Positions 8,914 to 18,500 are shown, numbered from the stretch's first letter. The stretch: DNA of 64,000 nt from Candidatus Poribacteria bacterium (GCA_026706025.1 JAPOZO010000095.1:78688-142687), one strand, 5' to 3'. Program-made: numbers and translations. Notes: generated from the sequence alone by a model not told the origin.

Positions 8914-9918
8914 ATGATTCGTTTTAGTTTTGTTTTAATGTTAATCGCTTGTGTCGGTATGTCTACTGGCATCGCTTTCGCGCAAGATGATGCTGGAGCG
9001 GGCGGTGGAACCGTCCGCGGTCAAATTGTCGATACAACCACAGCACAGAACCCAATTGAAGGCGTTGATGTTAGAATTGTTGCCACAGTCGGAGAAGAGC
9101 ACACCGCAACAACTGATGTCAACGGAGATTACGAAAAATCAGGCATCCCCGCAGGCCGCTACCTCATTAGTATCTATAGAGACGGATACGGCGATCGGGT
9201 TGGAAAAGCCGTCACAGTCGTTAATGGCGGTGACCACTTTGTTCCACTGAAGATGACCAAAAAGGACAATATCGTCACCTTCTTCCAGAAGTTCGGATTC
9301 GTCTTCTGGCCACTCGCCCTTTGCTCCATCACGGCATTAACCTTCATTATTGAAAGACTTTTCACCTTTGTGCGGAGTCGTTCTCGAATCGGAACTGAAC
9401 AGTTTATCGCCAGTATTGCCGACTCATTGCGGAAAGAGAACATTATGGAAGCCGTCTCGACTTGTGAAGAAGCCGGTGGACCGCTCGCGAATGTTCTTAA
9501 AGCAGGATTGCTGCGATACAGCCAAGCCCAGATTGAAGAACGAGATATTAGCAAAGAAGAAATTCAGGAAGCCATTGAGGAAGCAAGCCTCCTTGAAATC
9601 CCAGAACTGGAAAGAAATCTACCGGTTCTCGGTACGGTCGCAGTTGTTTCCCCGCTGTTTGGATTGCTTGGAACGGTTACAGGTATGATTAGTGCGTTTA
9701 CCACAATCGCACTTGAAGGTACTGGTGACCCGCAGCAGCTCGCTGGTGGTATCTCTCAGGCACTTCTCACAACTGCTGCTGGACTGACAGTCGCTATTCC
9801 GTGCTTGATTTTCTTCCAACTTTTCGATAGCTGGGTTAACAGACATATGGTTGAGATTTCACAGGTTTCTACCGAAATCGTCAACCAACTGATTGTTGGT
9901 GAATCTAGCGGTGCTTAG
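8914..9918 (+). CDS. MotA/TolQ/ExbB proton channel protein with N-terminal carboxypeptidase-regulatory-like domain
   Basis: A 334-residue inner-membrane motor subunit. Signal-like segment 1-24 (ending AFAQ) is followed by a carboxypeptidase-regulatory-like beta-sandwich (about 32-112: GGTVRGQIVDTTT..., YEKSGIPAGRYLISIYRDGY), then TM1 (about 125-150), a cytoplasmic helical part, and two TM helices (about 240-270 and 282-308) carrying the conserved GLLGTVTGMI and TTAAGLTVAIP motifs of TolQ/ExbB. With ExbD-type partners it should form a proton-driven complex that energises an outer-membrane process. Shine-Dalgarno AAGGAGGA lies 10 bases before the ATG. Two exbD genes follow on the same strand. 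The fused periplasmic sandwich is not part of classic ExbB and may contact peptidoglycan or a substrate (inference). Confidence 0.9.
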   Translation: MIRFSFVLMLIACVGMSTGIAFAQDDAGAGGGTVRGQIVDTTTAQNPIEGVDVRIVATVGEEHTATTDVNGDYEKSGIPAGRYLISIYRDGYGDRVGKAVTVVNGGDHFVPLKMTKKDNIVTFFQKFGFVFWPLALCSITALTFIIERLFTFVRSRSRIGTEQFIASIADSLRKENIMEAVSTCEEAGGPLANVLKAGLLRYSQAQIEERDISKEEIQEAIEEASLLEIPELERNLPVLGTVAVVSPLFGLLGTVTGMISAFTTIALEGTGDPQQLAGGISQALLTTAAGLTVAIPCLIFFQLFDSWVNRHMVEISQVSTEIVNQLIVGESSGA

Positions 9919-9932
9919 TCTTGTAACAGAAC

Positions 9933-9954
9933 GGGCGGGTGATTCTACTCGCCC
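9933..9954 (+). other. Hairpin between exbB-like and exbD-like genes
   Basis: GGGCGGGT and ACTCGCCC form an 8-bp stem (one mismatch) with a 6-base loop in the 114-base gap. A second GCCCA/TGGGC stem partly overlaps it. It may process the transcript or set the stoichiometry between motor and ExbD subunits. Confidence 0.4.
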
Positions 9955-10032
9955 ACTTCTGATGGGCTTTGTTGGGTACTTACGGTACTAAACCTTAGCC
10001 CAAGTCTCATTAACGAGAAAGGAGACTTTGAA

Positions 10033-10482
10033 ATGCAACAAGTCGGTGAAGCCAAATTGAGTCTGCTTGCGACCAAAATTAGGGAACGTAAGCCGCCAAC
10101 GCTCAGTATGGCACCTATGATTGATTGCGTGTTCCTGCTTCTGATCTTCTTCATGGTGTCAACAACTTTCTCGCCGATTCCAGGCCTCCGTGTGCAGCTT
10201 CCCCCACCGGGGAAACCCTCACCTGACAAACCCAAAGGGCTAACTGTCCGGATCGCGAACCCTGAACCGGGCGAGGATAAAGGCACTATGGTGTTGAATG
10301 ATGTGGTCGTTCAAATCGAAGAAATGTTCAACCAATTCATCAACGCACCGGACGAATCCAAAAACATGCTGATTATCCAATCTGAGCGGGATGTACTGCA
10401 TGAACAGATCGTGCAGGTAATGGATATTGCAAAACAGGCAGGTATAGATAAAATCGGATTCGCTATTGTCGCGAGAGACTGA
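10033..10482 (+). CDS. ExbD/TolR family biopolymer transport protein (first copy)
   Basis: A 149-residue single-pass protein. Its N-terminal TM helix carries the invariant proton-relay Asp31 (MAPMIDCVFLLLIFFMVS). A proline-rich linker (IPGLRVQLPPPGK) leads to a periplasmic ExbD domain ending in MDIAKQAGIDKIGFAIV. It would pair with the ExbB/TolQ protein just upstream. Shine-Dalgarno GAAAGGAGA lies before the ATG. It is closely related to the third copy at 11148 (shared PPTLSMAPMIDCVFLLL) and less so to the second copy. Confidence 0.9.
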   Translation: MQQVGEAKLSLLATKIRERKPPTLSMAPMIDCVFLLLIFFMVSTTFSPIPGLRVQLPPPGKPSPDKPKGLTVRIANPEPGEDKGTMVLNDVVVQIEEMFNQFINAPDESKNMLIIQSERDVLHEQIVQVMDIAKQAGIDKIGFAIVARD

Positions 10483-10535
10483 CAACCCTCAAGCGATAGC
10501 AATAGTAATCCTCTTTCTATAGAAGGAGAATTCAG

Positions 10536-10958
10536 ATGGCTTTAAACTTAGCTCAACGGCGGAAAACACAAGAAGACGATGACATTCCGATGGCTCCAAT
10601 GATTGATTGTGTCTTCTTGTTGCTCATCTTTTTCATGGTGTCTGCTGTTATGAAGGTTCCTCCGCCTTTCACCGTCACTTTACCCGATTCCGCAACGAAA
10701 CACGAATTCACTCGGAAGAAATTCAACCTCTTCGTTAACAGTGACGGACGTATTTCGATTGACGACCAAGAGATGTTAACACTGGAAGACATGGAGCTTT
10801 TCATTGCGGCTCATGAAAACCAGATTAGTACGCTGATTATCAAAGCGGATAAACGTGCCAAGCACGGTGTCGTCATTGACGTGGTAGAACGGGCAAAAAT
10901 GCGCTCCAGTAAAACGGAAGGGCTTGAAATCGCTTTCGCGGTGTCGGAAGAAGACTGA
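10536..10958 (+). CDS. ExbD/TolR family biopolymer transport protein (second copy)
   Basis: A 140-residue ExbD-type protein with the TM-embedded Asp24 (MAPMIDCVFLLLIFFMVSAV). The periplasmic part differs clearly from the other two copies: no PGLRVQLPPP linker, and a more acidic C-terminal end. Shine-Dalgarno GAAGGAG precedes the ATG. It lies 53 bases after the first exbD, and a strong terminator follows, so the unit exbB-exbD-exbD ends here. ExbD proteins act as dimers, so the two sequences could form a heterodimer (inference). Confidence 0.9.
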   Translation: MALNLAQRRKTQEDDDIPMAPMIDCVFLLLIFFMVSAVMKVPPPFTVTLPDSATKHEFTRKKFNLFVNSDGRISIDDQEMLTLEDMELFIAAHENQISTLIIKADKRAKHGVVIDVVERAKMRSSKTEGLEIAFAVSEED

Positions 10959-10974
10959 GGAATGCAATGTACTT

Positions 10975-11006
10975 AAAAAAGGCAGCATTTGCTGCCTTTT
11001 TTTTTT
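10975..11006 (+). terminator. Intrinsic terminator after the second exbD
   Basis: GGCAGC-ATTT-GCTGCC stem, preceded by six A and followed by ten T, 16 bases after the stop codon. A textbook Rho-independent terminator. Confidence 0.9.
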
Positions 11007-11147
11007 GCAGGCACTATAAATCACCTTAATCCAGTGCTGCGATAAACGATTTGAAGAACATCGTAACCTCATAAACCTTCAGGTGTTTTAAAACTAATGG
11101 TCGTATGAATGAACGTTATTCTCTCGTACAAACGGAGGAACGTTAGC

Positions 11148-11591
11148 ATGAAACATCTGAAGAGACACAAACCCCCAACGCTTAGCATGGCACCTATGAT
11201 TGATTGTGTGTTCCTGCTCCTGATTTTTTTTATGGTGTCAACAACCTTTGCCCCTATCCCAGGGCTTCGAGTACAACTCCCTCCACCTATTGATAGACCT
11301 ATAACACGCGACCGAGGTATTGTCGTAACGATCGCCAACCCTGCCCCCGGTGAGACTGAAGGTACAATCATTATACGCCAACAGAGTAGAGAAGAAATTG
11401 TGCAAACAGGAGAGATGTTTAATTGGCTTATCAACGCGCCTGAAGATGCGAAAATAATGGTGATTATCCAAGCAGGTAATGAGGTTTTCCATGAGCAAAT
11501 CGTCCAGGTCATGGATATCCTCAAACAAGTAGGCATTGATAGAATTGGGTTCGCTCGCGCTGGCAATACCAGCGTCAGGATTATTGATTAA
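11148..11591 (+). CDS. ExbD/TolR family biopolymer transport protein (third copy)
   Basis: A 147-residue ExbD-type protein. I choose ATG 11148 because a strong Shine-Dalgarno (ACGGAGGA) sits at the right distance and the protein then begins, like the first copy, shortly before PPTLSMAPMID (Asp19). An upstream ATG at 11109 lacks this support. It is close to the first copy in both TM helix and periplasmic domain, with an insertion (IIIRQQSREEIVQTGE) in the middle. It lies beyond a strong terminator, so it may be expressed separately and swap into the motor complex under other conditions (inference). Confidence 0.9.
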   Translation: MKHLKRHKPPTLSMAPMIDCVFLLLIFFMVSTTFAPIPGLRVQLPPPIDRPITRDRGIVVTIANPAPGETEGTIIIRQQSREEIVQTGEMFNWLINAPEDAKIMVIIQAGNEVFHEQIVQVMDILKQVGIDRIGFARAGNTSVRIID

Positions 11592-11637
11592 GTCTGGTTT
11601 CTCCAATAAACTAAGGAATGTCAATATACAAACAAAT

Positions 11638-11671
11638 ACGCCGTGCGCGTTGGATCCCGCAAGCACGGCGT
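11638..11671. terminator. Bidirectional terminator between exbD and gltB
   Basis: ACGCCGTGC and GCACGGCGT make a 9-bp stem around a 16-base partly paired loop, flanked by A/T-rich bases on both sides. It lies between two convergent genes. Confidence 0.6.
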
Positions 11672-11718
11672 TATTTCATGGTGTTTTCAAATTACGTTTG
11701 CCGAATTAATCAGGATTT

Positions 11719-14700
11719 CTAACGCTTCTTTCGTTCTCTCCTTGATGCCGCCCTTCTTTTAAGTTGGACGGGTGCCGGCAGCGGTGGCGGTGGCGGCGTT
11801 ACAACCTTCCAAAAGTGTGGAAGGAATGTCTGCCAATTAGCGAGAATATTTTCGGCATGCTGGCTGCCTGTATAAGTCGCGTGATTTTGTATAAGTGCCA
11901 TTATGCTCTTAATATCCGCCTCACCGGTTACCTTTTCTATATTCACCCAATCTGGATTGTACTTCTTCTCAAACTGCCCTTTTTCGTCTAAGACATAGGC
12001 AGTGCCACCTGTCATCCCCGCTCCAAAGTTTCTACCCGTTTCGCCGAGAATGATGACCGTCCCTGCAGTCATATATTCACAACCGTGGTCCCCGACGCTT
12101 TCAACAACAGCAGTCGCGCCGCTATTTCGGACACAGAACCGTTCACCGACACCGCCAGCTGCATAGAGGGTTCCACCCGTCGCGCCGTATAAGACCGTAT
12201 TTCCGATGATCGTATTTTCATAAGTTCGGAAGGGTGCTGTTGGTGCCGGTTTGATAATAAGTTCTCCACCTGCCATGCCTTTGCCAACATAGTCATTGGC
12301 TTCCCCTGTCAACACAAATTGTACACCACTGATGCAGAAGGCACCAAAACTCTGACCGGCACTGCCTTCCAAGTGGCATTGAATTGTTCTATCAGGCAAA
12401 CCAGCATCGCCATACCGCCTCGCGATTTCACCGGATAACTTCGCGCCCACCGTTCGGTGCGTGTTCCGGATAGCATAGGAGAGCTGGATTGATGTTTTCT
12501 CATCAATCGCTTCCTCTGCATCCGCCAGAATCTGATCGTCAAGCGGGATATCCTCTCGATCGTTCCGTTCCTGCAGATGATAGCGAGGTTGTGTGCCAGT
12601 TGGATCCGCAGGAGTCAGAATCTCACTTAAATCAAGCATCGCAGCTTTAGGATAATCTGCAAGGTCAATCGGCTGTAGCAATTCGGGACGACCAATAATG
12701 TCGTTCAAAGACCTATGTCCGAGATTCGCGAGAATGGCTCGAACCTCGTTCGCCACGCCCAACATGAAGTTAACAACCATCTCAGGAGTCCCAGGATACT
12801 TCGCACGGAGCGCAGGGTCCTGCGTAGCTACACCAACAGGACATGTATTTAGATGGCATTGGCGCGCCATTACACATCCCGTTGCAACCATTGCTATTGT
12901 GCCAAAGCCGTACTCTTCTGCACCCAGCATGGCAGCAATGATAATATCGCGTCCAGAACGCATTCCGCCATCTGCCCGCAGAACGACGCGATCTCTTAAC
13001 TCGTTCTCCACCAGTGCGCGTTGCGTTTCTGCAATTCCGAGTTCCCAAGGTGTACCCGCGTTCTTGATAGAACTCAGCGGCGATGCACCAGTGCCTCCTT
13101 CATGTCCACTCACTTGAATAACATCAGCGTAGCCCTTTGCTACACCTGATGCAATGGTTCCAACCAGAAATTCGGATACCAGTTTTACGGCAACCTTTGC
13201 CCGCGGATTTGCCTGTTTCAAATCATAGATGAGCTGCGCCAAATCCTCAATAGAATAGATGTCGTGGTGCGGTGGCGGCGAAATTAGCGGAACTCCCGGT
13301 ACGGAGTGACGAATAGAAGCAATTTCAGCGGTTACTTTGTGCCCCGGAATCTGCCCACCCTCTCCAGGTTTAGAACCCTGCGCCATCTTAATTTCCAATT
13401 CTCTCGCCGAAATTAGGTATGTTGGTGTGACACCGAAACGTCCGGATGCCACCTGTTTGATAGCACTCGAAGCGAGGTCTCCATTCGGCTGCGGCTTGAA
13501 ACGTTTAGGGCTTTCACCGCCTTCTCCGCTTCCGGATTTTGCACCGAGGCGGTTCATAGCGATAGCCAAAGTCTCGTGTGTCTCACGGCTCAATGCTCCG
13601 AAAGACATGCTACCGGTTGTAAAACGACGAACAATATCCTCCGCGGGTTCTACTTCTTCAATTGGGATAGGTGTGCTCGCCTTGAATGCAAGTAGGTCGC
13701 GTAAACTGGAAGGTTCACCGGTCTCAACAGCATCAACATATTTCTCATAATCTTCCGACTTACCTGCCTTGACGAACTTGTGGAGCGATTTAAACACTGT
13801 CGGATTGTACGCATGAAATTCGCCGTTTCGACGGAATCGGAAGTAGCCTGCCTCTTCAAGCGATACATCATCTCCGTTTCCTGAAAACGCTTTTGTGTGG
13901 AAATGGAGCGTCTCTGCAGCGATTTCGGCAAACCCGATGCCATTTAAGCGTGAGGTGGTACCCGTGAAACACTTATCAATAACAGTCGTATTAATGCCAA
14001 GTGCCTCGAAAATTTGAGCACCACGATAACTTGACACCGTCGAAATCCCCATCTTCGCCATAATCTTCAAAATGCCTTTTTCGACGGTTGCCTTATAGGT
14101 TTCAACGGCTTTCGCTGCTGTGAGTCCTGCAAGTTCGTCATCCTCAGCGAGCTGAACGATCGTTGAAAACGCAAGATAAGGGTTGACTGCCGCTGCCCCA
14201 TAACCGATGAGAACAGCAAAATGGTGTTCTTCCCGCGCATCTCCAGTTTCAGCGATAAGGCTTACTCGCATCCGTTTTCCTTCTCGAATCAGATGGTGAT
14301 GAACCGCACCAACGGCAAGTGCCATTGGAATCGGTGCGGCATTAGGATTGACATCTTTATCGCTTAGCACGAGCAGCGTCGTTCCCGCATCAACCGACTC
14401 AGAGACGCGTTGACACAACGTTTCCAGCGCGGTTTCTAAGCCTTGTTTGCCAGAAGATACAGGGAAACAAACAGAAAGCGTTGCTATCTGAAAATCGGGT
14501 ATATCCAACTCTCGTAAGGCTTGTAGATCCGTATTTGTTAGGATTGGTGAAGGTAACCGGATAAGTCGAGCGTGTGCTTCAGTTTCCGTGAGCAGACTAT
14601 GCCGCCGCCCGAGGTAAGTTGTGAGCGACATAACCAAGCGTTCCCGGATCGAGTCAATAGGCGGATTGGTTACCTGAGCGAAGCGTTGTTTGAAGTAATT

Positions 14701-16215
14701 GTAAAGCAAACGTGGATGCTGAGAAATCACAGCAGGTGGTGTATCATCGCCCATCGAACCGACTGCTTCCTTCGCTTCCGTCACCATAGGTTTGATAAAG
14801 CGTTCCACATCCTCAGTCATATAACCGAAGGCTTTCTGGTATATCGGCAGCTGTTCAGGAACAGTCTCCGTCGTAGCAGAAGCACCGTCTTTTTCAGTAG
14901 GAAGCGTTACGATGCCTTTCTGTACCCATTCAGCGTAAGGCTTCTGCTCAGCAACCCGATGCTTAATCTCCGAATCTTTCAGCAGTTTTCCTTGCGCTGT
15001 ATCGACAGCAATCATCTGTCCAGGCCCTAAACGCCCCTTTTCCACAACGCAACTGTCGTCAAGTTCAATAATACCGACCTCAGAACCCATGACAACGGTT
15101 CCGTCTTCTGTGACTTTATACCGTGCAGGTCGTAAGCCGTTTCTATCCAGACTCGCCCCAACAACCACACCATCCGTAAATGCGACCGCCGCCGGTCCGT
15201 CCCAAGGTTCGCTGACACATGAGAGGTACTCATAACAGGCTTTGAGCACATCCGGCATATCCGAAATCTGTTCATACGCTTCCGGGATCAAACACATCAT
15301 GGCGTGCAGGATGTCGCGGTCAGAATGTGTTAACAACTCTAACACACTATCCAAGCTCATTGAATCACTGCCGTGCGGATTGATAATAGGGACAAGTTTT
15401 TGGATATGTTCGTTCCAGAGGGGGGACTGCAAATCGGCTTCGCGTGCTCGCATCCAGTTCCGATTGCCCATCAAAGTATTGATTTCACCGTTGTGTGCAA
15501 GTGTATGGAAGGGTTGAGCGAGCATCCATGTAGAAGAGGTGTTCGTGCTGTAGCGTTGGTGGAAAACAGCAAGTGCTGCCTCAAAATCCGGATCTTTTAA
15601 GTCGAGATAAAATTGCGAAAGCTGTGGTGCTACCAACAATCCTTTGTAGACAATAGTTCGATGTGAAAAGGATGCGATATGGAATTCGTCAAGTCCAGCT
15701 GCCGTGATACGATGTTCTAACTCCTTGCATATCAAGTACAAGCGTCTCTCAAAAGCGTCGTCTGTGAGTTGTTCTGGCCGTTCTACCAATACCTGTTGAA
15801 TTTCCGGCATCGTTTCTAAAGCCTTGGTACCAAGCGCAGAAAGGTCCAGAGGCACCGAACGCCATCCGCGGAACGGAACGCCGTATTGTTGTAACGTCTT
15901 TTCGACGAGTGCGCGTCCCTGTGCTTGTGCGCTTCGGTTGTGCCGTGGCAGGAAAATCATCCCGACACCGATGTCATTTATCGAATCAAGATGGACTCCG
16001 AGCTTCTCAAGTTCTTTTTGAAATAGTTTCTCCGGGATTTGTGTTAAGATACCTGCCCCGTCGCCTGTCTTTGCGTCCGCCGCCACCGCGCCCCGGTGCG
16101 TTAAGTTTGTTACTGCTTGCGTCGCCATCTTGATAATCTCGTGGCTCCGACTCCCGAAGCGGTTCGCGATAAAACCAACACCACAAGCATCTTTTTCTTT
16201 TAAATCGTTGTACAT
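11719..16215 (-). CDS. gltB: Glutamate synthase large subunit
   Basis: A 1498-residue enzyme making two glutamates from glutamine and 2-oxoglutarate. The N-terminal class II amidotransferase has nucleophile Cys11 after a 10-residue propeptide (DACGVGF). A central domain, the FMN-binding synthase domain (GGMRSGRDIIIAAMLGAEE) and the [3Fe-4S] Cys cluster CVMARQCHLNTCPVG near residue 1115 follow. The C-terminal GXGXG beta-helix runs to about residue 1450. The last 30 residues are an odd proline run and a basic tail (PPPPPLPAP... RRERKKR). No gltD lies nearby, so the electron donor is either ferredoxin or a distant small subunit. A promoter at 16595-16623 gives it a leader of about 370 bases. Confidence 0.95.
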   Translation of the reverse strand: MYNDLKEKDACGVGFIANRFGSRSHEIIKMATQAVTNLTHRGAVAADAKTGDGAGILTQIPEKLFQKELEKLGVHLDSINDIGVGMIFLPRHNRSAQAQGRALVEKTLQQYGVPFRGWRSVPLDLSALGTKALETMPEIQQVLVERPEQLTDDAFERRLYLICKELEHRITAAGLDEFHIASFSHRTIVYKGLLVAPQLSQFYLDLKDPDFEAALAVFHQRYSTNTSSTWMLAQPFHTLAHNGEINTLMGNRNWMRAREADLQSPLWNEHIQKLVPIINPHGSDSMSLDSVLELLTHSDRDILHAMMCLIPEAYEQISDMPDVLKACYEYLSCVSEPWDGPAAVAFTDGVVVGASLDRNGLRPARYKVTEDGTVVMGSEVGIIELDDSCVVEKGRLGPGQMIAVDTAQGKLLKDSEIKHRVAEQKPYAEWVQKGIVTLPTEKDGASATTETVPEQLPIYQKAFGYMTEDVERFIKPMVTEAKEAVGSMGDDTPPAVISQHPRLLYNYFKQRFAQVTNPPIDSIRERLVMSLTTYLGRRHSLLTETEAHARLIRLPSPILTNTDLQALRELDIPDFQIATLSVCFPVSSGKQGLETALETLCQRVSESVDAGTTLLVLSDKDVNPNAAPIPMALAVGAVHHHLIREGKRMRVSLIAETGDAREEHHFAVLIGYGAAAVNPYLAFSTIVQLAEDDELAGLTAAKAVETYKATVEKGILKIMAKMGISTVSSYRGAQIFEALGINTTVIDKCFTGTTSRLNGIGFAEIAAETLHFHTKAFSGNGDDVSLEEAGYFRFRRNGEFHAYNPTVFKSLHKFVKAGKSEDYEKYVDAVETGEPSSLRDLLAFKASTPIPIEEVEPAEDIVRRFTTGSMSFGALSRETHETLAIAMNRLGAKSGSGEGGESPKRFKPQPNGDLASSAIKQVASGRFGVTPTYLISARELEIKMAQGSKPGEGGQIPGHKVTAEIASIRHSVPGVPLISPPPHHDIYSIEDLAQLIYDLKQANPRAKVAVKLVSEFLVGTIASGVAKGYADVIQVSGHEGGTGASPLSSIKNAGTPWELGIAETQRALVENELRDRVVLRADGGMRSGRDIIIAAMLGAEEYGFGTIAMVATGCVMARQCHLNTCPVGVATQDPALRAKYPGTPEMVVNFMLGVANEVRAILANLGHRSLNDIIGRPELLQPIDLADYPKAAMLDLSEILTPADPTGTQPRYHLQERNDREDIPLDDQILADAEEAIDEKTSIQLSYAIRNTHRTVGAKLSGEIARRYGDAGLPDRTIQCHLEGSAGQSFGAFCISGVQFVLTGEANDYVGKGMAGGELIIKPAPTAPFRTYENTIIGNTVLYGATGGTLYAAGGVGERFCVRNSGATAVVESVGDHGCEYMTAGTVIILGETGRNFGAGMTGGTAYVLDEKGQFEKKYNPDWVNIEKVTGEADIKSIMALIQNHATYTGSQHAENILANWQTFLPHFWKVVTPPPPPLPAPVQLKRRAASRRERKKR

Positions 16216-16594
16216 TTGTAAACTAACTCTCCATACATTCTTCTATGTTTCTTTTCCATCGGCATCCTGGAGCGAGTTCTTTATGCCTCGCCATTTCGTA
16301 TTTAATTTGCGGGGCGAGATTCGCGTGCCTTCGCCATACCCTTTTTTATCATGGATACAAATAAATCGGAAAACGGATTTCGCTTTCAGGGCTGGATAGG
16401 TCTGTTGTTCTGCTTAAGTCGGACGCTGACTACTCGTATCCTGCCGAAAATAGCGCGCCCCAAGGCAAGAGAGAGCCTCTCGAATCAACAGCGATCCGCG
16501 ATCGCATCAACGGTGATTCGCGACCGTCTTGGCGGGCTTACATGCTTCAGTTTGAACTTCATTTTTTGAGTCTAAACCGACTGTTAGTCCTAAT
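16216..16594. other. Long leader region of gltB
   Basis: No gene seen. Read on the minus strand this is the transcribed leader between the promoter and gltB. It contains two imperfect 20-base direct repeats at 16502-16521 and 16480-16499 (about 16 of 20 bases shared), spaced 22 bases apart. No known glutamine or glycine riboswitch consensus was recognised. Confidence 0.45.
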
Positions 16595-16623
16595 ATTATA
16601 CCTCAATTTAAGCCAAAAGTCAA
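16595..16623 (-). promoter_or_regulatory. Sigma70-like promoter for gltB
   Basis: On the minus strand TTGACT (16618-16623), 17-base spacer, TATAAT (16595-16600). It overlaps nothing and starts just before the stop codon of the upstream ggt gene. Confidence 0.65.
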
Positions 16624-16640
16624 GTACATTCTCTTGAGTC

Positions 16641-18251
16641 TCAATAGCCAACTGCACACCCATCACGCCTCGGATCTGAACCTGCGACAAGTGTGTCAAA
16701 AGACGGATGAATAAAAATGGCTTGTCCACCGCCAAAAAAAGTGTTCCCCGGTATGATATGATGTCCTTTCCGCGCCAACTCGGCTTGTGTATTCATCGGA
16801 ATGCCCGCCTCCAGCATAATCCGAGAATCATCCATTACCCGAAACCGAGGGGCATCTAAGGCATTTTGAACATCCATATTGAAGTCAACGAGATTAGACA
16901 CAAACTGTAAATGCCCTTGTGTTTGCATCTGCCCTCCCATGACACCGAAGGTAACCAACGGCACGCCATTTTGGGCAATCATACCCGGGATAATCGTATG
17001 CAACGTCCGTTTATGCGGTGCGATACAATTGGCATGGTTCGGATCCAGCGAAAAACCTGCACCCCGATTTTGCAACATGATACCTGTATCACCAGCAGTT
17101 AAACCTGAGCCAAAACCAGCAAAGAGACTATTAATAAAAGAAACAACGTTTCGATCACTATCAACGGCACAGAGATACACCGTATCGCTTCCCATACCCG
17201 GAACACCGGCACTTGGTTCCACACTGGCTCGTTCTGCCGAGATACGCGAGCGTTGGCTTTCTGTATACTCGCCAGCAAGCAATCCGGCTACGGGCACATC
17301 TACAAACGTCGGGTCCGTCACGTATTTGTAGAGATCCGCGAATCCCAATTTCATCGCCTCAATTGCGTAGTGTAGATGTTCAGAACTATTATGTCCCATT
17401 AATCCGAGATCGAATCCCTCAACGATATTGAGTGCGAGCAGCGCAGCGATGCCTTGTCCATTCGGTGGAATTTCATAGATATCATAACCGCGGTAATTCG
17501 TAGAAATCGGCTCAACCCAATCAGACCTGTGGTCAGTGAAGTCTTGTCGCGTGAACAACCCTCCATTTTCATCGGAGAACTGGACGATTTTGTCGGCAAT
17601 CTCGCCTTGATAAAAGGCATCGCGTCCACCTTCAGCAATCAACCGTAACGTCCGTGCGAAGTTAGGTTGGCGAAAAATTTCACCCGGTGTCGGTGCTTTG
17701 CCGTTTGTGAGATAAGTCTTTGCAGTATCGGGATGCTGTGCCAACATCGCCGCGCTGTCTTGCCATGCGAGACTAATTTGCGGACTGACAGGAAATCCAT
17801 TCTCTGCGTAATCAATGGCAGGTTGCAGTACCTCTGCCAATGACATCGTCCCGCATTCATCAAGGAGAGTCGCCCATCCATCAATTGTGCCAGGCACTGT
17901 AACGGGATACATGCTCCCAAAAGCGGGGATACTGGTTAACCCCTGCTTGGTAAAGAATTCCAGTTCTGCGGCGTAAGGTGCCCTGCCGCTTGCATTTAAG
18001 CCGCGAATCGTGCCATCCTTCGGTTGATAAACCAGCATGAAAGCATCGCCACCGATACCCGTTGACATCGGCTCGACGACGTTGAGTATCGCAGCCGTCG
18101 CGACCGCCGCATCAATCGCGTTTCCACCGTCGCGTAGTATTTGTAATCCGGCCTGTGCCGCAAGCGGTTGACTCGTTGCAACTGCACCATGTTGGCAGAT
18201 GACAGCAGAACGTCCAGGCCCAAATTGGTTTGGGGAGTACCCATCAAACAT
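16641..18251 (-). CDS. ggt: Gamma-glutamyltransferase
   Basis: A 536-residue Ntn-hydrolase that cleaves or transfers gamma-glutamyl groups (glutathione and related peptides). The N-terminal half has the family signature LRDGGNAIDAAVATAAILNV and PMSTGIGGDAFML. The self-cleavage/nucleophile Thr is the T of GSDTVYLCAVD, and the small subunit follows with FINSLFAGFGSG. There is no signal peptide, so the enzyme appears cytosolic, unlike E. coli Ggt. Shine-Dalgarno GTAGGAGA precedes the ATG and a near-consensus promoter lies upstream. It sits between gltB and lpdA; a link to glutamate recovery is plausible but not shown. Confidence 0.92.
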   Translation of the reverse strand: MFDGYSPNQFGPGRSAVICQHGAVATSQPLAAQAGLQILRDGGNAIDAAVATAAILNVVEPMSTGIGGDAFMLVYQPKDGTIRGLNASGRAPYAAELEFFTKQGLTSIPAFGSMYPVTVPGTIDGWATLLDECGTMSLAEVLQPAIDYAENGFPVSPQISLAWQDSAAMLAQHPDTAKTYLTNGKAPTPGEIFRQPNFARTLRLIAEGGRDAFYQGEIADKIVQFSDENGGLFTRQDFTDHRSDWVEPISTNYRGYDIYEIPPNGQGIAALLALNIVEGFDLGLMGHNSSEHLHYAIEAMKLGFADLYKYVTDPTFVDVPVAGLLAGEYTESQRSRISAERASVEPSAGVPGMGSDTVYLCAVDSDRNVVSFINSLFAGFGSGLTAGDTGIMLQNRGAGFSLDPNHANCIAPHKRTLHTIIPGMIAQNGVPLVTFGVMGGQMQTQGHLQFVSNLVDFNMDVQNALDAPRFRVMDDSRIMLEAGIPMNTQAELARKGHHIIPGNTFFGGGQAIFIHPSFDTLVAGSDPRRDGCAVGY

Positions 18252-18280
18252 CTTCTTTCTCCTACTTACAGACTGCTACC

Positions 18281-18309
18281 ACTATAGCACGCCTCGCCCT
18301 TTTTGTCAA
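18281..18309 (-). promoter_or_regulatory. Sigma70-like promoter for ggt
   Basis: On the minus strand TTGACA (18304-18309), 17-base spacer, TATAGT (18281-18286), about 30 bases before the start codon. Confidence 0.75.
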
Positions 18310-18442
18310 ATTTAGCACCAGTACACACTGACCTTCTATAGACACACTATGCTATACAAGAACGTAAGTCTTCACTAAGTATCAGATGAAATTATGCAAA
18401 CTATGGAACGACTGAATGGTTTTGTTGTTAAGTCGTCTCAAC

Positions 18443-18471
18443 TTGACAACCCCCAGCCTTTGTGATAAAAT
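18443..18471 (+). promoter_or_regulatory. Sigma70-like promoter for lpdA
   Basis: TTGACA (18443-18448), 17-base spacer, TAAAAT (18466-18471). Transcription would begin near 18478, which rules out an upstream in-frame start at 18462. Confidence 0.75.
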
Positions 18472-18500
18472 TCAATTCATCTCGCAAAACAGGAGCAATC

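Noticed and set aside
16480..16521. tRNA-like TTCGAATC sequence
   Set aside because: No acceptor stem or anticodon arm can be built around it; it is part of the direct repeat in the gltB leader.
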